Source of the DNA: Polyangiaceae bacterium
GTDB lineage: Bacteria; Myxococcota_A; Polyangia; Polyangiales; Polyangiaceae
Assembly: GCA_016715885.1 (NCBI GenBank)
Contig: JADJXL010000020.1
Coordinates: forward strand, 744,001-808,000
Length of the DNA stretch: 64,000 bases
Direction: 5' to 3'
The translations under genes and the position numbers were made by a program. Each line of letters begins with the position of its first letter. The stretch's first letter is position 1. The notes below the pieces were generated by a model. That model did not search any database and was not told the DNA's origin. It worked only from the letters and a program-made list of their open reading frames with translations. Of the stretch, positions 34,668 through 42,652 are shown one piece after another.

Positions 34668-35402
34668 GTGACTCCTGACCGCATAGCTGCACGGCAGCGT
34701 CTGGTTTTTCCGCTCGACTACGCGTCGCTCGACGAAGCACGCGAAGGCGCTCGCACCGTCGCGCCGCACGTCGGCGTGCTCAAGGTGGGCCTCGAGTTGT
34801 TCATGCGCGAAGGACCAGCATCCATCGCGGTTTGTCATGACCGCGGCCTTGACGTGTTTCTCGATCTGAAACTGCACGACATCCCGGAAACCGTAGGCCG
34901 CGCAGTGAAAGCCGCCGCATCGCTCGGGATCCGATACCTCACCGTTCACGCCCACGGCGGTCACGCAATGCTCGCTCGAGCCGCCGAAGAGGCCTCACGC
35001 GCGAGCACGCCACTCACCATCCTCGCCGTGACCGTGTTGACGTCACTCGATGCGGCGGATCTCGCCGCCGTTGGGATCGACGCAACGCCCGCCGTACAGG
35101 TCGAACGCGTCGCGCGTGTTGCGTGGAACGCGGGCATTCGAGGGTTTGTCGCGTCGGCTGCAGAAGCGACGAACCTGCGCCAAACCCTCGGCCCAGACGC
35201 ACTGCTCGTCACGCCGGGAATCCGCCCTGCTGGAAGCGAAAGCGGCGATCAGAAACGAGTCGTCACGCCCGCAGACGCGATTGCCAAAGGTGCCGACCTG
35301 CTCGTCGTCGGACGGCCGATACGTGATGCGGCCGATCCGTGTGAAGCTGCCCGTATGGTCGTGCTGGAAATTGAAACTGCACTCGAGGCTCGAACGTCGT
35401 GA
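34668..35402 (+). CDS. pyrF: orotidine 5'-phosphate decarboxylase
   Basis: Decarboxylates OMP to UMP, the last step of de novo pyrimidine synthesis. A TIM-barrel of 244 residues with the family's catalytic stretch FLDLKLHDIPETVGRA (Lys-Asp-His-Asp charged set), VGLELF for the phosphate end, and TPGIRPAG plus VVGRPI near the end. GTG start at 34668. Its stop overlaps the GTG of rlmB by four bases (GTGA), giving translational coupling. Confidence 0.96.
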   Translation: MTPDRIAARQRLVFPLDYASLDEAREGARTVAPHVGVLKVGLELFMREGPASIAVCHDRGLDVFLDLKLHDIPETVGRAVKAAASLGIRYLTVHAHGGHAMLARAAEEASRASTPLTILAVTVLTSLDAADLAAVGIDATPAVQVERVARVAWNAGIRGFVASAAEATNLRQTLGPDALLVTPGIRPAGSESGDQKRVVTPADAIAKGADLLVVGRPIRDAADPCEAARMVVLEIETALEARTS

Positions 35403-36121
35403 GTCGTGTGATCTTCGGCGTTCAACCCGTCCGTGAAGCCATTCGCGTGCATGGCAGCGCGATCGAACGCGTGGTCATCGAACACAAGCCGAACCCCAAG
35501 CTCCAAGCGCTCGGGAGGTTCGCCGAAGGACGCGGGATACGCGTCGAATCGGCGCCAAGAGGCGAGCTCGATCGAGCCGCTGGTGCTGGACGACATCAAG
35601 GCGTGCTCGCCGTAGCGCCGGAGCTCGTGCTGCGAAACCTAGCGGACGTCCCGATTGTCCCGACAAGCATCTTCGTGGCGCTCGACGGCATCATGGATCC
35701 GCAAAACTTTGGTGCGATCGTACGAAGTGCCGTCGCGCTTGGAACGTCCGCGATCGTGTGGCCCGAACACAGCTCCGCACCGCTCTCACCGGCGATGTTT
35801 CGCGCATCCGCAGGGGCGATCGAACACGCAGTGCTGTGCCGCGTGCACGCCCTGCCCCAAGCAATGCACGACTTGGGCCAGCGGGGTTTGACCGTGATCG
35901 GCCTCGATGCGCAAGGGCCCACCGAGCTTGGGGCGCTCGATCTTCGGGGTCCCGTGGCGGTCGTGATCGGCGCCGAGGACAAAGGCGCGCGGCGGAGCGT
36001 CTTGCGCGCTTGTCATCACGTCGCGCGTTTGCCGATGGCAGGACCCATCAGCTCGCTCAACGCGTCGGTCGCAAGCGCACTCGCGCTCTACGAGATACTG
36101 CGGCAACGACAAACGGAGTGA
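35399..36121 (+). CDS. rlmB: 23S rRNA 2'-O-ribose methyltransferase (SPOUT/TrmH family)
   Basis: A 240-residue SpoU-type enzyme: an N-terminal substrate-binding domain (VIFGVQPVREAIR), then the knotted methyltransferase with ALDGIMDPQNFGAIVRSA, IGAEDKGARRSVLRAC, and LPMAGPISSLNASVASALALYE (SAM-binding knot). It probably methylates the ribose of a guanosine in 23S rRNA like E. coli RlmB; TrmH-like tRNA substrates cannot be excluded. Start GTG 35399 lies inside the GTGA overlap with pyrF. Confidence 0.9.
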   Translation: MSRVIFGVQPVREAIRVHGSAIERVVIEHKPNPKLQALGRFAEGRGIRVESAPRGELDRAAGAGRHQGVLAVAPELVLRNLADVPIVPTSIFVALDGIMDPQNFGAIVRSAVALGTSAIVWPEHSSAPLSPAMFRASAGAIEHAVLCRVHALPQAMHDLGQRGLTVIGLDAQGPTELGALDLRGPVAVVIGAEDKGARRSVLRACHHVARLPMAGPISSLNASVASALALYEILRQRQTE

Positions 36122-36725
36122 TGCCGACGCCAAGGATTTGGCCCGCGCGCGTCCTTCTTGCGATGCTGATCCTGACAGAGCGGTTCGAAGCGCAGCCCGC
36201 ACGTGGCTCGGCGTAGCGGCATTGCTTTGCGCGCACCGCATGACGATCCGAATCCCAAGTTCGGACACTCGACGTCCACCTTTTCGGCGATCGAGACGGC
36301 TCTCGACTTGTCAACAAGATCCCGCTTACACAGATCGATATATCAATTATTTCAATCATTTAAACTATATCTTCATACCTTTTGGTTGAAGAACGAATTC
36401 ATCTGAACACGCTTCCAGCAGTCGCTCGTTGTCGTTCCATTCAGTGGATCGCTTCGCGACCCGCGCAAGTGCTCCGAAATGTTGATCAATTTCGCGCACT
36501 TAGATCATCACCTCCGAGACGCCACTCGCACTTGGAGCAAATCGTTCAGGTACCGCTTGAAGGGCCCCCCTCACGCGGGCAAACGCGCGACGTGCCGTCG
36601 TTTTTCCCGCGGAACCGGTCGAAGCGAGATGGAGCACATGCGGTTCGTGAGGACAAACCTCACACGCGCAGTCCTTCAATAAGTGCTCAATAAGTACTCG
36701 GTGCTGCCGCTCGCTCGACGCTTGT
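36122..36725. other. long intergenic region with an A+T-rich island
   Basis: No good gene is found. A 31-codon frame (ATG 36121, MPTPRIWPARVLLAMLILTE..., stop TAG 36214-36216) overlaps the rlmB stop but is not supported by homology. A markedly A+T-rich stretch lies at about 36325-36400 (ATATATCAATTATTTCAATC and following), unlike the G+C-rich surroundings. The remaining right part is mixed-sequence DNA with no repeats of the families above. This may be a remnant of inserted DNA or a regulatory region. Confidence 0.5.
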
Positions 36726-37910
36726 TCAGGTCATCCCAGCGTGCGTCGCGGCACGTGCAAGCACGCGCTCCCACCGCACGAGCGCTTCGCGAATGTCGTC
36801 CGGTGTCGTGTCTTCACCCAGCGACACGCGCACGGCAGACAGAGCACGCTCGCGCCCGACCATCGCTTCGAGCACCGGTGATGGCTCGGCCGTTCCCGCA
36901 CTGCACGCGGAGCCGCTCGACACGGCCACGCCTTCCAGATCGAGCGCCGCGCAAAGCTCGGGACCAAGCCACCCGCGGAACGACACGTTCGTCACGTGAG
37001 GCGCTCGTTCACCGTCACCATTCCTGAACGTTGCAACGCCCGCAGCCTCGCCGATCCGAGCAAGGTCCGCCTCGAGCTGATCGCGCAGCGGTGCGATCGC
37101 GGCGTAACGCTGCGGCATGTCGAGCGCTCGATCCGCAGCCACGGCAAACCCTGCACACGTCACGGGATCTTGCGTGCCCGGCCGAAGACCCTTCTCTTGC
37201 GCCCCGCCAAACAGCATGCGCCGCAGATGTACCGTCGGTCGCGTCGCGAGCGCTCCAACTCCTTTGGGACCGCGGATCTTGTGCGCGGCGACGCTGATCA
37301 GATCGGCCACGTCGTACGTTTCACGCGGGAGTTTTCCCACGGCCTGTACCGCATCGACAAACAAGAGCGCCTTGCGCGCGCGACATAGTTGCGCAGCCTC
37401 GACCACCGGCTGAATGACGCCCGTTTCATGGTTCACCGCTTGCAACGCTACGAGGCGCACCGTGGCTCCTGCAGATGCAGCGCGATCCATCGCATCCGCG
37501 ATGGCCGCTGGATCCACGCGACCCGATGCAGAAGGTGCAACCCATTCGACGAGGACACCTCGTTCCGCAAGGTGCTCGGCAAACCGCACAACGGATGGAT
37601 GCTCGGCGCGACCCACGACGAGAGCGTTCCGTCCTTCGTCTGGCCTGGACAAACCATCGGCAAACGCATGCCACAGCGCCAGGTTGTTCGCTTCGGTGCC
37701 GCCCGACGTCAGGTATACGTCACGCGGATCGAGCCCCACGAGCGTCGCTACGGCCTCGCGTGCGTCCTCGACACGCGCCCGCGCCAAGCGGCCCGTTCCG
37801 TGAACGCTTGCAGGGTTGCCCCATGCGTTGCGAGCTGCCTCGACCATGGCCGCAACGACATCGGGATGTGGTGGAGTTGATGCGTTCCAATCGAGATAAA
37901 TCTGACTCAC
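36726..37910 (-). CDS. cysteine desulfurase (NifS/IscS family)
   Basis: A PLP enzyme that takes sulfur from cysteine. Start GTG 37910 (VSQIYLDWNAST) overlaps the upstream kinase stop by four bases (GTGA); 394 residues. Seen: TSGGTEANNLAL (PLP phosphate region), H-based AEHP, DAVQAVGK, PLP lysine K211 in AAHKIRGPKG, and the sulfur-carrying Cys336 in SSGSACSAGT. It resembles group I (IscS/NifS) desulfurases. Its overlap with a two-component histidine kinase gene is unexpected, and no iron-sulfur partner (iscU, iscA) is nearby. The likely role is general sulfur transfer. Confidence 0.93.
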   Translation of the reverse strand: MSQIYLDWNASTPPHPDVVAAMVEAARNAWGNPASVHGTGRLARARVEDAREAVATLVGLDPRDVYLTSGGTEANNLALWHAFADGLSRPDEGRNALVVGRAEHPSVVRFAEHLAERGVLVEWVAPSASGRVDPAAIADAMDRAASAGATVRLVALQAVNHETGVIQPVVEAAQLCRARKALLFVDAVQAVGKLPRETYDVADLISVAAHKIRGPKGVGALATRPTVHLRRMLFGGAQEKGLRPGTQDPVTCAGFAVAADRALDMPQRYAAIAPLRDQLEADLARIGEAAGVATFRNGDGERAPHVTNVSFRGWLGPELCAALDLEGVAVSSGSACSAGTAEPSPVLEAMVGRERALSAVRVSLGEDTTPDDIREALVRWERVLARAATHAGMT

Positions 37911-39166
37911 CGATCTTTGTCCCCGTCGGCGGATAGCTCCCACGGCGCTCGTACCGCAACCGTAAGGTAAAACGCTGCACCGCCAAGACGAACGGCCTCG
38001 ATGATTTCGTTGCAAGGCGAAACGATTCGCAAGTCGCCACCGAGCCCTCGAGCCGTGCGCCGAGCGATCGCGAGACCCACGCCCACGCCGCCATGCTCAC
38101 GCGTGACCGACCCGTCCACTTGGTAAAACGGATCGAAGATGCGCGCCTGCTGTTCATGCGGAATTCCAGGTCCCGTGTCCGCAACGCAGAGCTCGTAGTG
38201 TCCCGAGGGCAAACTCTTCACGCGCACACCGACCGTCCCTCCGGAAGGCGTGAATTTCGCTGCATTTTCCAGCATGTGCACGATGGCCCGCCGAAGCCTT
38301 TCTGCATCGCCCCACGCCGCGAGAGGTCCACGTGGAAGACTCTCGACGAGCTGGATCCGGGCCTCGGCGAGACGATCCGCGACCTGCGCCATCGCGCGTC
38401 GCGTGGTGTCGAGGAAGTCGTAGTCGCCGTGCTGAAAGTGCATGCGACCCGTCTCGAGACCCGTCACGTCGAGCAAGTTGTCGAGCAGCGATCGCAGGCG
38501 ACGGATGCAGTCGTCCATCGCTCGAAGCGCTTTGCTTTGCGCTCGCGTGAGCGGCCCGAGCTCTTCGTCTTGAAGAAGCTTCACATACCCGACGATCGGC
38601 GTCATGGGCGTCGCGAGCTCGTGTGAGATGTTCCGGTAAAACTCTGTTCGTGCTGCATCGAGCTCACGCAAGCGCGAGTTGGCGCGGCTCAGCTCCGCTA
38701 CTTTTTCTTCGAGATGCTGCACGATCCGCGAGCTTTGTTGCCGCAGGCGCATCGCTCCGGCCGATGCAGCGTCGATCTCGCGCGGACCTTGATGCATGAA
38801 ACGTTCGATCTGGCTGACGAACGATCGCGCATCGATCGGCTTTTGCAGAAACCCGTCGCAACCGACGGCGAGGCTCGTTTCGCGGTCGCCTTCTGCAGTG
38901 ATGGCGACGATGGGCACGCCTGCTAACTGCGGTTCGCCGCGCAAACGCAGCGTCACTTCGAACCCGTCGAGGCCGGGAATGTTGAGATCGACGAGCACCA
39001 GGTCGGGCCTTGCCCCGCACGCAAGCCGCACGCCTTCGAGCCCATCGGCTGCGTCGATCACTTCGTAGCCGGCCTTTTGAAGCAGTTTGCGAACGAGCAG
39101 CCGGTTGGCCGGATCGTCCTCGATATGCAGGATGCGGGGCATTCTCGGCGCCATCGTACCGCGCAT
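37907..39166 (-). CDS. REC-domain histidine kinase
   Basis: A soluble 419-residue hybrid: receiver first (ILHIEDDPANRLL, phosphoacceptor D60 in LVDLNIPGLDG, and K109 in FLQKP), then a short coiled linker, HisKA dimerisation (ISHELATPMTP, H182), and HATPase (DNLLDVTGLE; HMLENAAKFTPSGG; DTGPGIP; HGGVGVGLAIA). There is no membrane segment. With the receiver in front of the kinase it is like myxobacterial FrzE-independent hybrid sensors that integrate signals in the cytosol. It ends on the start of the cysteine desulfurase gene (4-base overlap). ATG 39166, 39154 or 39142 could be the start. Confidence 0.9.
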   Translation of the reverse strand: MRGTMAPRMPRILHIEDDPANRLLVRKLLQKAGYEVIDAADGLEGVRLACGARPDLVLVDLNIPGLDGFEVTLRLRGEPQLAGVPIVAITAEGDRETSLAVGCDGFLQKPIDARSFVSQIERFMHQGPREIDAASAGAMRLRQQSSRIVQHLEEKVAELSRANSRLRELDAARTEFYRNISHELATPMTPIVGYVKLLQDEELGPLTRAQSKALRAMDDCIRRLRSLLDNLLDVTGLETGRMHFQHGDYDFLDTTRRAMAQVADRLAEARIQLVESLPRGPLAAWGDAERLRRAIVHMLENAAKFTPSGGTVGVRVKSLPSGHYELCVADTGPGIPHEQQARIFDPFYQVDGSVTREHGGVGVGLAIARRTARGLGGDLRIVSPCNEIIEAVRLGGAAFYLTVAVRAPWELSADGDKDR

Positions 39167-39216
39167 CGGAGCTACGCGCAGTTGACGAAAGCCGCGGTGT
39201 CGGCGATACGAGCCCC

Positions 39217-39801
39217 ATGCGTTCGCTCGTCCTCTCTGGCAGAAAACGCGCCCGTGCCATCATCGCCATCGTTAGCGCGTGGCTCATCACTGGCTGTTGC
39301 GCATCGGGCAGCACCGATGCGCCCGCCCAAGCCGATGCCGCTCCCGCGATGTCCGCTGCGGCGGTAGCGCCGACGACGACACCATCGTCGGCGGTTCCCA
39401 CCGGGGATCAACCGGCCCCAGGCGCAGAGATCGATCGTCCTGCATCTGCGGCCGCATCCTCGGCTCCAGAAAGGCAAATCGCCGGGGCCTCGCACATCCT
39501 CGTTGCTTACAAGGGTGCCGAAAACGCTCCGAAAACCGTCACACGGTCCAAGGATGACGCCAAGAAACGCGCAGCCGAGGCGCTCGGGAAGCTGAACTCG
39601 AAGAAGGCCACGTTCGAAGAGCTCGTCAAACAGTACTCGGACGACCCCGTCTCCAAGCCGGCAGACGGCCGCCTAGGCAACTTCGAGCGCAACGCAATGC
39701 CGGCTGCGTTTTCCGATGTCACGTTCGCCATGAAGGTCGACGCGATCTCGGACGTCGTCGAAACGCCCCGCGGGTTTCACATCATCAAACGCACGAAGTA
39801 G
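39217..39801 (+). CDS. parvulin-type PPIase lipoprotein
   Basis: A 194-residue exported lipoprotein (LITGC, Cys 27). An Ala/Pro/Thr-rich linker leads to a rotamase (parvulin) domain: GASHILVAYKG, then a helical segment, FEELVKQYSDDPVSKPADGRLGNFERNAM and ETPRGFHIIKRTK. It probably helps proline isomerisation or folding of envelope proteins. The C-terminus is at the end of the domain, as in other short parvulins. It is divergent from the histidine kinase and convergent with proS, with two hairpin repeats between. Confidence 0.92.
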   Translation: MRSLVLSGRKRARAIIAIVSAWLITGCCASGSTDAPAQADAAPAMSAAAVAPTTTPSSAVPTGDQPAPGAEIDRPASAAASSAPERQIAGASHILVAYKGAENAPKTVTRSKDDAKKRAAEALGKLNSKKATFEELVKQYSDDPVSKPADGRLGNFERNAMPAAFSDVTFAMKVDAISDVVETPRGFHIIKRTK

Positions 39802-39803
39802 GG

Positions 39804-39844
39804 CCTCACCCCCTAGCCCCCTCTCCGCAAGCGGAGAGGGGGAA
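39804..39844. repeat. gene-end hairpin repeat, tandem copy 1
   Basis: A 41-bp unit: CCTCACCCCCTAG, then CCCCCTCTCC paired with GGAGAGGGGG around GCAAGC, ending GAA. It is followed by an identical unit after four bases. It lies directly past the PPIase stop. Confidence 0.85.
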
Positions 39845-39848
39845 CATG

Positions 39849-39889
39849 CCTCACCCCCTAGCCCCCTCTCCGCAAGCGGAGAGGGGGAA
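39849..39889. repeat. gene-end hairpin repeat, tandem copy 2
   Basis: Identical to the unit at 39804-39844 (45 bases apart). Together they sit between the convergent genes for the PPIase and proS, ending 14 bases before the last codon of proS. Confidence 0.85.
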
Positions 39890-39902
39890 TAAGAGAGCGT
39901 TT

Positions 39903-41495
39903 TCAGTACGACTTCGCGAACACCACGCGTTGATCGCTCGGCGCACCGCACTGCACACAGGCGCCGCGATCTTTCAGGCCATCTGCATCGGAGACGCCGG
40001 CGATCCCATGCTCCGGGATGCAACGGATCGTGACCTTGAGTCGGTCTTTGATCGACGCTTCGCACGCCGCGTTTCCGCACCAATGAGACAGGGCAAACCC
40101 GCCGTGGATCTCGGGTTTGTCCTGGTTCTTGGGCGTGAAGAACTTGTCGAACGCAGTTTTGTCGTCGATGCGTTTGGCGTGATCTTTGCGATGTGCGAGC
40201 GATTTTTCCAGCAGCCCCGATTGGATGTCTCCGAGGATGTCGGCGATTTTGGAGACGAATTCGGCGCGCGACATGGACGTCTTGTCTTTCGTTCCGCGAT
40301 CGCGCCGCGCCACCATGACGACGTTGCCGTCGACGTCTCGCGGACCGATCTCCACGCGAATCGGCGCTCCCTTTTTGATCCACTCCCACTGCTTGTCGCC
40401 GCCGCGAATGTCGCGTTTGTCCACTTCGACTTCGATGGGCCGTCCGCCATAGCTCGCATTGCGTAGCTCGGCCGCCACCGCATCGACGTACTCCATCACC
40501 TTCGCGCGCGTGTCCTCGCCGCGAAGAACCGGCAGGATCACGACGTGCGCGGGAGCAAGGCGCGGGGGCAACACGAGCCCGTCGTCATCGGCGTGCGTCA
40601 TGAGCAGCCCGCCGATGAGACGGGTCGACACGCCCCATGAGGTTGTCCAGGCAAACTCTTGGGTTTCTTGCTGCGTGTGGAACTTGATGCCGCTTGCTTT
40701 CGCGAAGTTTTGCCCGAGGAAGTGGGACGTACCTGCTTGAAGCGCCTTGCGATCCTGCATCATCGCTTCGATCGCGTACGTGTCGACGGCGCCCGGGAAT
40801 CGTTCGCTCGCGGTCTTGGGGCCTCGAATGACCGGCATCGCCATGAACTGTTCGGCGAACGTCGCGTAGACATCGAGCATCTTTGCGGTTTCTTCGCGCG
40901 CTTCGGCTTCCGTCGCGTGTGCCGTGTGGCCCTCTTGCCAGAGAAACTCTGCGGTTCGGAGAAACAAACGCGTGCGCAGCTCCCAACGAACCACGTTCGC
41001 CCATTGATTGATGAGCAGCGGCAAGTCTCGATAGCTCTGCACCCAGCTCGCGAACGCCGCGCCGATGATGGTCTCCGATGTGGGACGCACGATCAGCGGT
41101 TCTTCGAGCTTCGCTTCGGGGTCGGGGACGAGGCCGCCTTCGGGTCCAGCGATGAGCCGGTGATGCGTCACGACGGCGCATTCCTTGGCAAATCCTTCGA
41201 CGTGCTCGGCTTCTTTTTCCAAAAACGACTTCGGGATGAACAGCGGGAAGTACGCGTTTTTGTGGCCCGTCGCTTTGAACATCCGATCGAGCTCGCGCTG
41301 GATGTTTTCCCAAAGCGCGTAGCCCCACGGCTTGATCACCATGCATCCGCGCACGGGCGAGTTTTCCGCCAGGTCTGCAGCTCGGACGACCTGTTGGTAC
41401 CACTCCGCGTAGTCTTCGGTTCGCGTAGGGGTGATTGCGGTTCGCGGGGTTTCGTTCTTGGCCACGCTCGTTCCTCCGGCGGCCGGCTCTACCAC
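39903..41495 (-). CDS. proS: prolyl-tRNA synthetase, archaeal/eukaryote-like type
   Basis: Charges tRNA(Pro). A 530-residue class II synthetase: motif 1 around GYALWENIQREL, motif 2 RPTSETIIGAAFASWV and RWELRTRLFLRTAEFLWQEGHTAH, motif 3 SWGVSTRLIGGLLMTHADDDGLVLPPRLAP, then the anticodon-binding domain (HVVILPVLRG) and a C-terminal zinc-type domain with CGN, C and CVQCG, ending with the family's Tyr. It lacks the bacterial-type editing insertion between motifs 2 and 3, so it belongs to the short archaeal/eukaryote-like ProS group seen in some bacteria. The first ~10 residues are doubtful; a GTG (VAKNETP) could be the true start. Confidence 0.95.
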   Translation of the reverse strand: MVEPAAGGTSVAKNETPRTAITPTRTEDYAEWYQQVVRAADLAENSPVRGCMVIKPWGYALWENIQRELDRMFKATGHKNAYFPLFIPKSFLEKEAEHVEGFAKECAVVTHHRLIAGPEGGLVPDPEAKLEEPLIVRPTSETIIGAAFASWVQSYRDLPLLINQWANVVRWELRTRLFLRTAEFLWQEGHTAHATEAEAREETAKMLDVYATFAEQFMAMPVIRGPKTASERFPGAVDTYAIEAMMQDRKALQAGTSHFLGQNFAKASGIKFHTQQETQEFAWTTSWGVSTRLIGGLLMTHADDDGLVLPPRLAPAHVVILPVLRGEDTRAKVMEYVDAVAAELRNASYGGRPIEVEVDKRDIRGGDKQWEWIKKGAPIRVEIGPRDVDGNVVMVARRDRGTKDKTSMSRAEFVSKIADILGDIQSGLLEKSLAHRKDHAKRIDDKTAFDKFFTPKNQDKPEIHGGFALSHWCGNAACEASIKDRLKVTIRCIPEHGIAGVSDADGLKDRGACVQCGAPSDQRVVFAKSY

Positions 41496-41543
41496 ATTTT
41501 CGCACCAGAATCAGATTGATGACTCGCTTCCAGTTCGTCCCCC

Positions 41544-41659
41544 GGGGGGTTTGGGGGGGCCGAGCCTCGCCGTGCTTTTGCGCCAGCAAAAGCACCGGGA
41601 GGCGAGCCTCGGACCCCAACGTCAACCAGCCTCGCGAAGCGCGCGTCCAGATCCGGGCC
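41544..41659 (-). repeat. dispersed hairpin repeat, copy 2
   Basis: Second copy of the repeat at 24851-24994, in the opposite orientation. It has the perfect inner stem GTGCTTTTGC/GCAAAAGCAC and the outer GGCGAGGCTCGG/CCGAGGCTCGCC pair, and G/C runs at one end (GGGGGGG). It lies between proS and the cyanophycinase gene, and the cyanophycinase frame runs open through it. Confidence 0.75.
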
Positions 41660-41725
41660 CGGTTTCAAACCCGCCTTTCCAAATTGTCGGCGCTTCCGCT
41701 GAACCGTGATATCGCCTTGCCCAAC

Positions 41726-42652
41726 GTGGCGCACGACAAGCCCGAATCCGGCACGCACGCCGATGCCTCTTCTCACGCCCATGCTGCACACGCGCACCCC
41801 CATCGCGGTCCCCTCATCGCGATAGGCGGAGCCGAAGACAAAATCGGAGCCCGCGCCGTCCTCCGCGACGTCGTCAAACACGCAGGCGGCCCGAAACGCG
41901 CAAAGATCGCCGTTTTTCCAACCGCATCGAGCATCCCGCTCGAGATGGCGAATACCTACGAATCCATCTTCCGCGAGCTTGGCGCCGAAGTGCACATCGT
42001 GCGCATCGCAACGCGAGCCGACGGCGAAGACCCGGACAAACTCGCCCTCATCAAACAAGTCACGGGCATCTTCTTCACGGGCGGCGACCAAGGCCGCATC
42101 GTCACCATGCTCGGCGGCACCGAGCTCGCACGCACCATTCGCCGCGCACATCGCAGCGGCGCCGTCGTCGCAGGCACCTCCGCCGGAGCAAGCGTCATCT
42201 GCGATCACATGATCGCTCAAGGCCGCAAAGGATACGCCCCACGTCGCGAGCTCGTCATGCTCGCCCCAGGCCTCGGCCTCACACGCAAACTCGTCATCGA
42301 TCAACACTTCGGCCAGCGTCATCGCATCGGACGCCTTTTTTCCGCCGTCGCCATGAACCCGTTTCTCATCGGCGTCGGCATCGACGAAGACACCGCGATC
42401 GTGCTCAAAGCCGACAAAAAGCTCCAGGTCATCGGACGAGGCTCCGTCACGATCATCGATGGGTCGAAAATTCAACACACGGACATCCACGAGGTAAAAC
42501 GCGAATCACCCGCTGCTCTGCTAGGTTTGTCCGTGCACGTACTTACCCAAGGTTGTGGCTTCGACATCGATCATCGAACGCCGTCGTGGCCACGTAGCGA
42601 CGTAGAACAGGCGCCCGAGTCTGCCCCCATCAGCCCGCGAGTCACACCATGA
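41726..42652 (+). CDS. cphB: cyanophycinase
   Basis: A serine exopeptidase (peptidase family S51) that breaks cyanophycin into beta-Asp-Arg dipeptides. Seen: LIAIGGAEDKIG at the start of the fold, FFTGGDQGR, GTSAGASV carrying the catalytic Ser, and GFDIDHRTPSW at the end. Start is uncertain: GTG 41726 gives 308 residues with a His-rich segment (HADASSHAHAAHAHPHRG) ahead of the catalytic domain; upstream codons are in frame but lie in the repeat. The stop overlaps the ATG of cphA by four bases, so breakdown and synthesis are translationally coupled. Confidence 0.92.
   Translation: MAHDKPESGTHADASSHAHAAHAHPHRGPLIAIGGAEDKIGARAVLRDVVKHAGGPKRAKIAVFPTASSIPLEMANTYESIFRELGAEVHIVRIATRADGEDPDKLALIKQVTGIFFTGGDQGRIVTMLGGTELARTIRRAHRSGAVVAGTSAGASVICDHMIAQGRKGYAPRRELVMLAPGLGLTRKLVIDQHFGQRHRIGRLFSAVAMNPFLIGVGIDEDTAIVLKADKKLQVIGRGSVTIIDGSKIQHTDIHEVKRESPAALLGLSVHVLTQGCGFDIDHRTPSWPRSDVEQAPESAPISPRVTP

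Noticed and set aside
36382..36693. 103-codon frame in the long intergenic region
   Set aside because: No ribosome binding site and the translation has no coding character; may be a chance open frame.
39804..39889. Two hairpin units considered as a CRISPR-like array
   Set aside because: Only two units separated by four bases, no spacers, and no cas genes; this is a tandem hairpin repeat.
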